DNA of 64,000 nt from JBJHBP01 sp050485645 (GTDB lineage Bacteria; Pseudomonadota; Gammaproteobacteria; Steroidobacterales; Rariloculaceae). The notes beneath the pieces were generated by a model. That model was given only the letters and a program-made list of their open reading frames with translations, was not told the DNA's origin and searched no databases. The first letter of the stretch is position 1; each line of letters opens with the position of its first letter. The DNA lies in contig JBJHBT010000002.1 of assembly GCA_050485645.1 (NCBI GenBank), forward strand, positions 124,001-188,000, given 5' to 3'. The position numbers were made by a program, and so were the translations under genes. Positions 45,110 to 54,003 of the stretch are shown one piece after another.

Positions 45110-46219
45110 TCAGAAATGAATGACGGTGCGGATGCTTTTACCTTCGTGCATCAGGTCGAAGGCATCGTTGATTTCTTCCAGCGCCATTGTGTGCGTGATC
45201 ATTTCGTCCACCTGGATTTCGCCGGCCAGATAGCGCTCAACGTATCCCGGCAGTTCGCTGCGACCCTTCACGCCCCCGAAGGCGCTACCCCGCCACACGC
45301 GACCGGTAACCAGCTGGAACGGCCGCGTCGAGATTTCCTGGCCGGATCCGGCGACACCGATAATCGTCGACTCACCCCATCCCTTGTGACAGCATTCCAG
45401 GGCTGCCCGCATCAGGTTGACGTTGCCGATGGCCTCGAATGAGTAGTCCACGCCGCCGTCGGTAAGATCGACGATCACTTCCTGAATCGGGCGATCGTAG
45501 TCACGCGGGTTGACGAAGTCGGTGGCGCCCAGTGAACGGGCCATCTTTTCCTTATCCGGATTGATGTCGATTGCGATGATGCGCTCAGCCTTGGCCATGC
45601 GCGCGCCCTGGATCACACTCAAACCGACGCCGCCCAGCCCGAAGACGGCAACGCTGGAACCCGGTTCCACCTTCGCGGTATTGAGCACCGCGCCGATGCC
45701 GGTGGTGATGCCACAGCCGAGCAGGCAGATCGACTCCAGCGGCGCGTCATCGCTGATCTTTGCCACGGCGATCTCGGGCAGCACCGTGTATTCGGAGAAC
45801 GTTGAAGTGCCCATGAAATGCAGGATCGACTTGCCGTTGCAGGAAAACCGGCTGGTCCCGTCCGGCATCAGGCCCTTGCCCTGCGTCGCCCGTATCGCCT
45901 GGCACAGATTGGTCTTGCCGGATGTGCAGAATCTGCAGACGCCACACTCGGGCGTATACAGCGGGATCACCTTGTCGCCGGGCTTCAGACCCTTGACGCC
46001 ACGACCCACGTCCTCGACGATCGCGCCGCCCTCGTGTCCCAGAATGGCGGGGAACGCGCCTTCCGGATCATCGCCCGACAGCGTGTAGGCATCGGTGTGA
46101 CAGACACCGGTTGCGACCACCCTCAGCAGTACCTCGCCTTCTTTCGGTCCATCCACGTGAATTTCTTCGATGGACAGGGGTTTGCCGGCCTCCCAGGCCA
46201 CCGCTGCTCTTGCTTTCAT
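45110..46219 (-). CDS. frmA: S-(hydroxymethyl)glutathione dehydrogenase/class III alcohol dehydrogenase
   Basis: 369 residues, normal length. Zinc ligands are visible in VCHTDAYTLSG (catalytic Cys), GHEGGAIVE (His), and the structural four-Cys lobe CGVCRFCTSGKTNLC; NAD binding is GLGGVGLSVIQGA. The DPEGAFPAILGHEG and IRATQGKGLMPDGTSRF stretches are specific for the glutathione-dependent formaldehyde branch. It oxidises S-hydroxymethylglutathione and can reduce S-nitrosoglutathione. The ATG at 46219 has AGGA seven bases upstream. No frmB or frmR is beside it. Confidence 0.95.
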   Translation of the reverse strand: MKARAAVAWEAGKPLSIEEIHVDGPKEGEVLLRVVATGVCHTDAYTLSGDDPEGAFPAILGHEGGAIVEDVGRGVKGLKPGDKVIPLYTPECGVCRFCTSGKTNLCQAIRATQGKGLMPDGTSRFSCNGKSILHFMGTSTFSEYTVLPEIAVAKISDDAPLESICLLGCGITTGIGAVLNTAKVEPGSSVAVFGLGGVGLSVIQGARMAKAERIIAIDINPDKEKMARSLGATDFVNPRDYDRPIQEVIVDLTDGGVDYSFEAIGNVNLMRAALECCHKGWGESTIIGVAGSGQEISTRPFQLVTGRVWRGSAFGGVKGRSELPGYVERYLAGEIQVDEMITHTMALEEINDAFDLMHEGKSIRTVIHF

Positions 46220-46483
46220 TCTTCGTCCTCGCAATGGCGCTACCGATGCGCCGAATTGTTATTACAGCCGGACAGTGACAGGCAACCCGATTGAACCGGA
46301 TCGCCAAACCGGGTGAATCCAGTGCGCATTGTAGGCAAGAGCACCGTGGTTGTCTCTGCATATTGCATACAATTTATCCTGCCCGGCGACCGTCAACGCG
46401 CTCGTGCCTGCCCAGCCAATCAGCAGCGCACGCGGCGACGGGTAACGTTAGACTACGCGCGCCATACCTGTCTGTGGATGATC

Positions 46484-47758
46484 ATGTCTGTATTTCTGGG
46501 CCTTGGCAGCAACCTGGGCGACCGTCGTGCACTGCTGAGAGAAGCGCTTGCCGCACTGTGCGCCGAAGGACTGAACCTCAAACGATTGTCGCCCATCGTT
46601 GAATCGCCGGCACTGCTGCCGGACGATGCGGACGCGGACTGGAACAGACCCTATCTGAATCTGGTTGCGGAATTCACAACCAGCCACTCGCCTCACGACG
46701 TGCTCGCGATCGCGCAGGCCATCGAGGCGCGTCTGGGCCGCCGCCGCGAGGCACGCTGGGCACCACGCCCGATGGACATCGACATCCTGCTGTGGGACGG
46801 CGACCGGATCGAGGAACGCGATCTGATCGTTCCGCATCCGCAGCTGACACGCCGCAGTTTCGTTCTGACACCGCTGGTCGCACTGGATCCGCTACGGGTC
46901 GTCCCAGGCATGGGTACACGCACCGTGCTCGAATGGTCCGCATCGCTGCCCGACCATCTGCCGCTGTGGATGGCGATCGTCAACATCACACCGGACTCGT
47001 TCTCCGATGGCGGGCTGTTGAAGGATCACGAGCGCCTGCTGGCCCACGTGGACGAGGCCGTGGCTGCCGGCGCCCACCTGCTGGATCTGGGTGCCGAATC
47101 CACCCGTCCTGGCGCCACGCCGCTGACCGCCGCACAGGAATGGACCCGGCTCGCACCGGCACTGGAACTGCTCACCGACCGCTACCGCAGCGACCCGCTG
47201 CGACCGCGGATCAGCATCGATACCTACCACCCGGAAGTGGCCGGCAGGGCGCTGGCTTTGGGTGCGGACATGATCAATGACGTCAGCGGCCTGACGGATC
47301 CACGGATGCTCGGACTGGCCTGCGACAGTTCAGCCGACTGGGTCGCGATGCACCATGTGTCGATTCCCGCCGACCGCGGCCGCACGCTGCCGCTCGACAC
47401 CGATCCCTGTGACGAAATCGAACGCTGGCTGACACGCCAGCGCGAACAGTGGCAGCATGCCGGCCTCGATCTTCGCCGCGTAATCCTGGACCCGGGCATC
47501 GGCTTCGGCAAGACGCCCCTGCAGTCACTGCACCTGCTGCGCAACGCGTCGCGGTTGCGCGGCCACGGCCTGCGCGTGCTGATCGGTCACTCACGCAAGT
47601 CGTTCATGAACTCGTTCAGCGGCGTGGACAACCGCCAGCGTGACCTCGTCACGCTCGGTGCGTCGCTGCGTCTGTGCGAGGCACGCACGGACATCCTTCG
47701 CGTGCACAACGTGCCGCTGCATACCTCCGCGTTCACCGGCTGGTCACACCTGGCCTGA
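46484..47758 (+). CDS. folKP: Fused HPPK-dihydropteroate synthase
   Basis: 424 residues, two enzymes in one chain. Residues 1-145 are FolK: FLGLGSNLGDR, WAPRPMDIDILLW (Mg/ATP site) and LIVPHPQLTRRSFVLTPL. Residues 165-424 are FolP: IVNITPDSFSDGG, LGAESTRPGA, ISIDTYHPEVA, INDVSG, ILDPGIGFGKT and LIGHSRKSF. Together they turn 6-hydroxymethyl-dihydropterin and pABA into dihydropteroate. The fused form is known in plants, Chlamydia and some proteobacteria but not in E. coli. The ATG at 46484 fits the conserved SVFLGLGSN start; the frame extends to 46313 without support. pabB, which helps make the pABA substrate, lies 2 kb away. Confidence 0.95.
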   Translation: MSVFLGLGSNLGDRRALLREALAALCAEGLNLKRLSPIVESPALLPDDADADWNRPYLNLVAEFTTSHSPHDVLAIAQAIEARLGRRREARWAPRPMDIDILLWDGDRIEERDLIVPHPQLTRRSFVLTPLVALDPLRVVPGMGTRTVLEWSASLPDHLPLWMAIVNITPDSFSDGGLLKDHERLLAHVDEAVAAGAHLLDLGAESTRPGATPLTAAQEWTRLAPALELLTDRYRSDPLRPRISIDTYHPEVAGRALALGADMINDVSGLTDPRMLGLACDSSADWVAMHHVSIPADRGRTLPLDTDPCDEIERWLTRQREQWQHAGLDLRRVILDPGIGFGKTPLQSLHLLRNASRLRGHGLRVLIGHSRKSFMNSFSGVDNRQRDLVTLGASLRLCEARTDILRVHNVPLHTSAFTGWSHLA

Positions 47759-47802
47759 AAAGGCGGTTGCGGAAGCGGCCACGCTCTTCGTGCCGGCGAC
47801 TG

Positions 47803-49335
47803 TCAGGGAACGGCACACTCGAAACTGGCCGCATTGTTCGGATCGCCCTGCCCGCGGTAACGGGCCACCTGCGGATGTGGGCACAGCGGCCGGGTCATGT
47901 CGACGGCGCCATCACGAACACGGCTGGCGACGAGCTGTCCGGGCGCACGGCCCTCTTCAACCCAGGCGATCAGCGCCGACATGAAGTCCACCTGATCCGG
48001 ACCCGCTCCGCCACGGCAATGGCCGACGCCGGGCATCATGAACAGGCGCGCGTAGTCACCCGTTGCATCCAGGCCGTCCGACGCACCTGTCCGTTCGGCA
48101 AACGCAACCAGACTGTCGTGGTAACGAATCGTTTGCCGCGGTGTCACCACCGGGTCGTTCCAGCCGTGGTACAGAATCAGCCTGCCGCCACGATCCCGGA
48201 ATTCACGCAGATCGGCGTCCACGGCATCGAGCAGATGCGACAGCCGTGCGCGCACGAACGCTGCGTCGCGATCGAAATCGAAGCTGCGCCAGTCGAAATC
48301 ATCGTGCGCGAAGACCATGTCGTTGATGACGGCAAGCGTAATATGAAACGGTTCGTCGTCGAGCAGCATCGCCCAGCCGCGATTCTCCGGCTGAGCACCC
48401 TCGCCGCCCGGCTCCAGTCCGGAATAGATGTGTTCGGCATTGCGCGGGTTGCGCGCCCCCTGATAGAGCAGTCTGGCGGCTTCCACCTGAGTGGCGGTGA
48501 AGCATTCACCCGACTGGCCGTCGGCGCACAACAGAACGCCGGGATCGAAGTCGCAGCTGCGTGGATCGGTGATGATGCCGTCTTCCACGCCATCATCTCC
48601 ATCACAGGCGTCCAGTGAACTGCGGTACAGCAGCTCGAGGTCATCTTCCGTCAACCGTGCCTCCGGCCGCGCCAGCGTCACATACGATGCCCACAGCTGG
48701 CCGATATGCAGATCGGCGAAATGATTGACCGGCGCTCCGGACACGATGCCGTCGTAGTCGTCGGGAAACCGCTGCGCCTGCATCAGCCCCTGGCGCCCGC
48801 CCGTAGAGCAGCCATTGAAATACGAATATCGGGCGCCTTGCCCATAGTAGGCTTCGATGATCGCGGCGGATTTTTTCGTCATCTCGTGAATCGCGCGATA
48901 ACCGTAGTCGATCATCTGCTGCCGGTTGCGCATCCATGTCACGTCATCGCGGCTGTGTCCGGTGTCGGTGGAGGCGGTGGCAAAGCCGGTGCGAATGGCC
49001 CGGCCCATTGCCGTACGGCTGATGGAACCGGCGAGTCCACCGCCACCCACGGCCTGAAAGCGGCCGTTCCATTCATCGCGCTGCGGCAGCCAGACTTCGA
49101 AGCGGACCCTGGGTGCCACCAGACCGGCCACACGGCACATCACCGGCACGGCGACGATGTCTTCCTCACCGATGCCGCCTTCCGACTCGATCTCACCGGA
49201 GGTCACCATTTCCGCCGTGGTGATCACGGCATCCGGAAGCAGCAGTGTCCCCAGCCGTTCGCACGCGCTGGCAGCCGCCGCCGCAGCCGGAGCACACAGC
49301 AGCCCCGCGAGCAGTACGGACCATACCGCCTTCAT
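47803..49335 (-). CDS. Tannase/feruloyl esterase family protein
   Basis: 510 residues from the ATG at 49335. The start gives a clean signal peptide (MKAVWSVLLAGLLCAPAAAAAA). The fold has the feruloyl esterase/tannase nucleophile motif YFNGCSTGGRQGL, the paired Cys around CDGDDGVEDGIITDP...CDFDP, the Asp in LILYHGWNDPVVTP and the His in GVGHCRGGAGP. Extracellular or periplasmic cleavage of phenolic esters (galloyl or feruloyl) is expected. An upstream ATG at 49452 has a better ribosome site (GAGG, 7 nt) and would add 39 residues encoding 5-residue repeats; the choice is uncertain. It is convergent with folKP. Confidence 0.88.
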   Translation of the reverse strand: MKAVWSVLLAGLLCAPAAAAAASACERLGTLLLPDAVITTAEMVTSGEIESEGGIGEEDIVAVPVMCRVAGLVAPRVRFEVWLPQRDEWNGRFQAVGGGGLAGSISRTAMGRAIRTGFATASTDTGHSRDDVTWMRNRQQMIDYGYRAIHEMTKKSAAIIEAYYGQGARYSYFNGCSTGGRQGLMQAQRFPDDYDGIVSGAPVNHFADLHIGQLWASYVTLARPEARLTEDDLELLYRSSLDACDGDDGVEDGIITDPRSCDFDPGVLLCADGQSGECFTATQVEAARLLYQGARNPRNAEHIYSGLEPGGEGAQPENRGWAMLLDDEPFHITLAVINDMVFAHDDFDWRSFDFDRDAAFVRARLSHLLDAVDADLREFRDRGGRLILYHGWNDPVVTPRQTIRYHDSLVAFAERTGASDGLDATGDYARLFMMPGVGHCRGGAGPDQVDFMSALIAWVEEGRAPGQLVASRVRDGAVDMTRPLCPHPQVARYRGQGDPNNAASFECAVP

Positions 49336-49357
49336 CACGCTCACACCGCCCATGGTC

Positions 49358-49417
49358 TGTGAGTCGCTGGTGTATGAGTCCCCGGTGTGTGAGTCCCGGG
49401 TGTGTGAGCGAAGGGTC
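49358..49417. repeat. 15-bp tandem repeat before the esterase gene
   Basis: Four imperfect 15-bp units begin TGTGAGTCGCTGGTG, TATGAGTCCCCGGTG, TGTGAGTCCCGGGTG and TGTGAGCGAAGGGTC. Being a multiple of three, the unit keeps the frame and would encode S-H/Y-T-x-D repeats if the esterase starts at 49452, or form a leader repeat if it starts at 49335. Copy number could vary by slippage. Confidence 0.8.
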
Positions 49418-49576
49418 GGGAATCGGGCAACCTGCGGGCGAACGGCGGACATAACGAAACCTCTGCACAGAAGGCGCAAATCATAACCCGGACATTTCAT
49501 GAACATCGACGCTCTGGAAACCGTGGCGCGGAGGACACCGGCACAGCACCAACGCCGAAGCAGCCCGGTGTGCCGC

Positions 49577-50995
49577 TCACGAACCTGTCTGCAGCCCGTT
49601 TCGAGAACCGGCCGCCAGCACCTCGAGCATTGCCGCGGCCTTGTCGAGGCTCTCCTGATACTCGGCTTCGACGTTCGAATCAGCCACCACACCGCCACCG
49701 GCCCATGCATGCATGCGGTCCTGACAACGCACCAGCGTGCGGATCGCGATGTTCAGATCCATGTCGCCACTGTAGCCGACGTAGCCGATGGCACCGCAGT
49801 AAACACTGCGCCGATGTGGTTCCAGCGCCTCGATGATCTGCATGGCTCTGACCTTGGGCGCACCGGTAATGGAACCACCCGGGAAGGACGCGGCAACCAC
49901 ATCCAGTGCGTGGAGGCCCTGCTTGAGTCTGGCCTCCACCGTACTCACGAGATGATGCACGCTGGCGAAGCTCTCGACATCGAACAACCGGCTGACGTGC
50001 ACCGAGCCTGCTTCAGCACATCGACCAAGATCGTTGCGCAGCAGGTCGACAATCATGACGTTCTCCGCCCTGTCCTTCGGGCTGCTGCGCAGCTCGTCGA
50101 TCAGCTGTCGGTCGCGTTCATCGTGCAGCCGCCGGCGCGTGCCCTTGATCGGTCTGGTCTGAATGTCGCTGCCCGTCACCCGCAGAAACCGCTCCGGAGA
50201 TGAACTCAGCACCTCACCCTCGGCCAGCGCAAGATAGGCGCAGAACGGTGCGGGATTGATTTCACGCAATCTGCGGTAGGCCGACCATGAATCACCACTG
50301 ACCGTTGCACTGAAGCGCTGCGTCAGGTTCACCTGATAGCAGTCGCCGGCACGGATATGCGCCTGTACCTTCGCGAACGCGTGCTGATAGGCGGCATGGT
50401 CGAGATTGGACGTCACCGGGGAGATCACGCGGAACGAGTCGTCTTCCACCATGCGCGCATGCAGGCGTTCCTGAAGTTCGCTCCAGCGCTGTCGCGTAAC
50501 CGGGTCGCGCCCCTGTCCCACGAGCCAGCTGCGCCGTGCGACATGATCCACGATCACCGCCCAGTCGTAGACGGCCATCGCCATGTCCGGCATCGCAATG
50601 TCGGCCTGCGCCTGTGTCGGCAACAGCTCGAACTGCCGTCCCAGATCGTAGCTCAGATAGCCGATCGCCCCGCCGGCGAAAGGCAGTGCATACGGCCTGT
50701 CCGCGGGTGCGGCAAGCCGTTCCCCCAGTGCCAGCCGCAATGCATCCAGCGGCCTGCCCCGATGGCTGATGACCCGGCCGTCGCGATAACGGGTTTCGGT
50801 GATGTCACCGCGGGTTCTGAGGATGATGTGAGGATCGGCGGCAATGACGTCGTAGCGTCCGCCGCTGGTGCCGCCGGCGCTGTCCAGAAACACCGCCTCT
50901 GGCATGTCCCGCAGGGCGCGATAGCGCAGCGACGAATCCGCCCAATGTTCGAGCTCGACAATCGTGGGTAAAACGGACAACTCTAAGGTCACCAA
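49577..50995 (-). CDS. pabB: Aminodeoxychorismate synthase component I
   Basis: 472 residues of the chorismate-binding family. The motifs PIKGTRRR (the Lys typical of PabB rather than TrpE), DLLRNDLGR, SFPGGSITGAPKVRAMQIIE and WAGGGVVADSNVEAEYQE are all present. It converts chorismate with ammonia from PabA to aminodeoxychorismate, the precursor of pABA for FolP. There is no pabA or pabC beside it. It is divergent from the PadR gene. The folKP gene 2 kb away suggests a loose folate neighbourhood. Confidence 0.93.
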   Translation of the reverse strand: MVTLELSVLPTIVELEHWADSSLRYRALRDMPEAVFLDSAGGTSGGRYDVIAADPHIILRTRGDITETRYRDGRVISHRGRPLDALRLALGERLAAPADRPYALPFAGGAIGYLSYDLGRQFELLPTQAQADIAMPDMAMAVYDWAVIVDHVARRSWLVGQGRDPVTRQRWSELQERLHARMVEDDSFRVISPVTSNLDHAAYQHAFAKVQAHIRAGDCYQVNLTQRFSATVSGDSWSAYRRLREINPAPFCAYLALAEGEVLSSSPERFLRVTGSDIQTRPIKGTRRRLHDERDRQLIDELRSSPKDRAENVMIVDLLRNDLGRCAEAGSVHVSRLFDVESFASVHHLVSTVEARLKQGLHALDVVAASFPGGSITGAPKVRAMQIIEALEPHRRSVYCGAIGYVGYSGDMDLNIAIRTLVRCQDRMHAWAGGGVVADSNVEAEYQESLDKAAAMLEVLAAGSRNGLQTGS

Positions 50996-51156
50996 TGCGG
51001 GTCAAGACGCCCCGGAGGCTACGCGCCGCAGCAGCGGGTGTGAAGCGTCGGCTGGCGCTATGAGACCCTGCCGGAGGCGAGTTTTCAAGCGGTTGACATG
51101 CCTTGAACGGAAAAGTAACGTGACCGTGGGGCAGGCGGATTTCGAGTGAGCCAGGA

Positions 51157-51495
51157 ATGCCACAGACCAATCCACCGTTCATGAGTGGCGTACCGGAGCT
51201 GCTGGTGCTGCGCCTTCTGGCGCGCCAGGAGATGTATGGCTACGAGCTGGTGAAGTCGGTTCGCATCGTTACACGAGATGCGATCGCGTTGGGCGAAGGC
51301 GTCGTCTATCCGGTGCTGCACGCTCTGGAACGCAGCGGCGCGCTGAAAGCCCGACGCAAGGCCGTCAATGGGCGCACCCGTGTCTACTACGGCCTCACTC
51401 CCAAAGGTCGCAAACGTCTGGAGCGGCTCTCGGGGGAATGGGATCGCGTCAGCAGCGGCATACAGTCGGCGCTGGGAGAACCCGAACATGCATGA
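51157..51495 (+). CDS. PadR family transcriptional regulator
   Basis: 112 residues with the PadR winged helix: LLVLRLLARQEMYGYELVKSVR, LGEGVVYPVLHALERSGALKARRK and RVYYGLTPKGRKRLERLS. It has the short form without a long C-terminal dimer arm. The coding end overlaps the next gene by eight bases, an arrangement typical of PadR regulators with a HAAS-domain partner. It most likely represses its own operon, which runs up to the HD-domain gene. The inducer is unknown. Confidence 0.92.
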   Translation: MPQTNPPFMSGVPELLVLRLLARQEMYGYELVKSVRIVTRDAIALGEGVVYPVLHALERSGALKARRKAVNGRTRVYYGLTPKGRKRLERLSGEWDRVSSGIQSALGEPEHA

Positions 51496-51904
51496 CCATC
51501 AATTCACAACGCTGCGCGACGCACTGTTGGCCGGTGGAATCGCAACACGGCATGCACAGCGGCTGATCATGGAACTCGCCGATCACTGCGAGGATCTGGA
51601 ACGAGACGCGATCGCGGCCGGCTACGCGCCCGCCGACGCGCGCGCCGAAGCGCTCCGCAGTCTTGGCGACCCACACCTGCTTGCCGACGCGGTGCTCGCG
51701 CGCCCGGAACTACTCGGCTGGTCCGCACGCTGGCCGCGCACAGCGCATGCCATGTCGATGCTGGCCACAAGGCATGCCCTGCCCGTGCATTGCCGCAGCG
51801 GCCACTGCGCCCTGATCGCGCGCTGGAGCGCATCCTGCGGACTGGCGGTGATGTTGACCGGCAGCCTGCTGCTGTCAATGCACTGGATCATCATCGCTGC
51901 CTGA
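51488..51904 (+). CDS. HAAS/permease-prefix-like membrane protein
   Basis: 138 residues. The first 80 residues form an alpha-helical HAAS-like domain (LLAGGIATRHAQRLIMELADHCEDLERDAIAAGY, then ALRSLGDPHLLADAVL), the partner usually encoded after PadR. One C-terminal transmembrane helix (SCGLAVMLTGSLLLSMHWIIIAA) anchors it. It probably modulates or senses for PadR. It ends just before the metallopeptidase. Confidence 0.8.
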   Translation: MHDHQFTTLRDALLAGGIATRHAQRLIMELADHCEDLERDAIAAGYAPADARAEALRSLGDPHLLADAVLARPELLGWSARWPRTAHAMSMLATRHALPVHCRSGHCALIARWSASCGLAVMLTGSLLLSMHWIIIAA

Positions 51905-51923
51905 TCGCCGCGAGGTACGCGTC

Positions 51924-52940
51924 ATCGCCAACCGATACCGCTGGGCCGGTCTGGACGATACCGACCTCCTGAGGCTTGGTTTCTGCGACCTCAGACTCAG
52001 TCTCAGAAACAGTCTGATCCAACCCGAACTCGATGCCCTCCACACCGCCCTGACACGCCGCGGCCTGCGTTTCATGCCACACGCATGGCTTTCCACCGAA
52101 TGGTTCTCGCCGGACGGCGTTCCGGGCATCGCGATACCCTTCTTCGTCGTCCATCCACGCCTGAGAAACCTGGAGCGCAGGATGATCGGAGACGTTGAAG
52201 GCGCAAGCCGGCCATGGCGAATGCGCATCCTGCGTCATGAGGCCGGTCACGCCCTGGACACCGCCTTCAGATTGCGCCGCCGTGCAGACTGGCGACAGGT
52301 ATTCGGCGCGGCTTCCAAGCCCTACCCGAACAGCTATCGGGCACGGCCGGCAAGCCGCGATCATGTGCTGCATCTGGGTTACTGGTATGCCCAGAGTCAC
52401 CCTACCGAAGACTTCGCTGAAACGTTCGCAGTGTGGCTGCAACCCCGGGCGCGCTGGCGGCGTGAGTACCAGAACTGGCCGGCACTGCGGAAACTCGAGT
52501 ACGTAGACGAACTGATGCAGTCCATCGCCGGCGCTGCCGCACCGAACAGGGATCGCAGCGTCATTGCGGCGCTGGCCGACAACCGGCGAACACTGGGAGA
52601 ACACTATGCGCGCAAGCGTTCGCTGTACGACAGCGTGGACCGACGCTACGACCCATGGATCAGGGATACATTCACCGCGCGCCACGCACGACCTGGCGCG
52701 ACGGCGGCGCATCGCTTCATGCGGACCATGGCGCCGCAACTGCAACGGCTGCTGCTCAGGCGCACCCGTGTCGGCCGCTACCTCACCGAGCATGTGATGC
52801 ACAGGCTGGTCCAGCGCGCGCGGACTCTGGACCTGGTGGCGACCGGCCCGCGCCGCGACATCGAGCGCCGCGTCGTCACTTTGCATGAGCGGGTGATTTT
52901 CGACATGCTGCGGCGGGACCGGGAACATTTCAATCTGTGA
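51924..52940 (+). CDS. Putative zinc-binding metallopeptidase; start codon unclear
   Basis: About 338 residues if begun at 51924. The motif RILRHEAGHALDTAFRLRRR is a HExxH zinc site; SHPTEDFAETFAVWL carries the likely third ligand. The family also conserves WLSTEWFSPDGVPGIAIPFF and RKLEYVDELM. The conserved domain runs upstream of the first ATG (52074): WAGLDDTDLLRLGFCDLRLSL is family-like sequence, yet no ATG, GTG or TTG occurs in frame before the stop at 51855. A GAGG eight bases before ATC at 51924, or CTG at 51897, may be used. It is 11 bp before the ATP-grasp gene. Confidence 0.82.
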   Translation: MANRYRWAGLDDTDLLRLGFCDLRLSLRNSLIQPELDALHTALTRRGLRFMPHAWLSTEWFSPDGVPGIAIPFFVVHPRLRNLERRMIGDVEGASRPWRMRILRHEAGHALDTAFRLRRRADWRQVFGAASKPYPNSYRARPASRDHVLHLGYWYAQSHPTEDFAETFAVWLQPRARWRREYQNWPALRKLEYVDELMQSIAGAAAPNRDRSVIAALADNRRTLGEHYARKRSLYDSVDRRYDPWIRDTFTARHARPGATAAHRFMRTMAPQLQRLLLRRTRVGRYLTEHVMHRLVQRARTLDLVATGPRRDIERRVVTLHERVIFDMLRRDREHFNL

Positions 52941-52950
52941 GCCTGGCGAC

Positions 52951-53985
52951 ATGAAGAAACGGCGAGTGCTTCTGATCGTGCATGAGACGCTGGTGCCGCC
53001 AGCGGACATCTCGGGCATGCCGGAGACCGACATCGACCCGTTTCGCATGGAGTACAACGTACTGTCGACGCTTGAAGGCCTTGGCCACGATGTCCGCGTC
53101 ATCGGTGTCGGCGACCGCCTGACGGAGCTGCGCGAGTCGGTACGGGCATGGCAACCGCATGTCGTGTTCAACGTCCTGGATCAGTTCTCGCACATCGTTT
53201 CCTACGATCACCACGTCGTGGCCTATCTGGAACTGCTGCGTCAGCCCTACACGGGCTGCAATCCGCGCGGGCTGATGCTCACCCGCGACAAAGTACTCAC
53301 CAAGCAGCTGCTGGCCTGGCACAGAATATCCACCCCGCGGTTTCAGCTGTTTCCGTACGGCAGGCGATTTCGCGCGCCGGCGAAGCTGAGCTTCCCGCTG
53401 TTCGTCAAATCGGCCACCGAAGATGCCTCCCTGGGCATCGCCCAGGCGTCGGTTGTGGATACCGTCGAAGCCCTGCGCGAGCGCATCGAGTTCATACACG
53501 ATCACGTGCAGACGGACGCGCTTGTCGAGGAGTACATCGACGGCCGCGAGCTGTACATCGGCGTGCTCGGGAACTCCCGTCTGACCGCGCTGCCGACATG
53601 GGAGCTGGACTTCGGCAGGCTTTCGGATCCGCGCACGCGCGTGGCCACGCGGAAGATGAAGTGGGATCGCCAGTATCAGGCACGCCACGGAATCAGGACA
53701 GGGCCGGCGATCGACCTTGACAACGAGCAGCGGGCGATGCTGGAGCGCATTGCGAAACGCTCGTTCCGCGCGCTGCATATGTCCGGCTACGCGCGCCTTG
53801 ATCTGCGCATGCGCGATGATGGCAAAGTGTTCGTACTGGAAGCCAATGCGAACCCCGACCTGACCTATGGCGAAGATTTCGCGGAGTCGGCCAGCGCAGC
53901 AGGTATCGACTATCCCGTCCTGATACAACGCATCGTCAATCTGGGCCAGTCCTACATGCCGGACTGGCGGATGTTCGAAAGCTGA
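52951..53985 (+). CDS. ATP-grasp ligase related to D-Ala-D-Ala ligase
   Basis: 344 residues. The ATP-grasp fold shows LTRDKVLTKQLLAWHRI, FPLFVKSATEDASLGIAQA (ATP-binding Lys and loop), VEEYIDGRELYIGVLG, GYARLDLRMRDDGKVFVLEANANPDL (Mg-binding Asp, Glu and Asn). The N-terminal part (VVFNVLDQFSHIVSYDHHVVAYLELL) resembles D-alanine-D-alanine ligase. It joins a carboxylate to an amine or peptide via an acyl phosphate. Tight coupling to the metallopeptidase and HD protein suggests a peptide-like product or substrate rather than cell-wall synthesis. Cytoplasmic. Confidence 0.88.
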   Translation: MKKRRVLLIVHETLVPPADISGMPETDIDPFRMEYNVLSTLEGLGHDVRVIGVGDRLTELRESVRAWQPHVVFNVLDQFSHIVSYDHHVVAYLELLRQPYTGCNPRGLMLTRDKVLTKQLLAWHRISTPRFQLFPYGRRFRAPAKLSFPLFVKSATEDASLGIAQASVVDTVEALRERIEFIHDHVQTDALVEEYIDGRELYIGVLGNSRLTALPTWELDFGRLSDPRTRVATRKMKWDRQYQARHGIRTGPAIDLDNEQRAMLERIAKRSFRALHMSGYARLDLRMRDDGKVFVLEANANPDLTYGEDFAESASAAGIDYPVLIQRIVNLGQSYMPDWRMFES

Positions 53986-54003
53986 CGCAGCGAAGGAAGC
54001 CCC

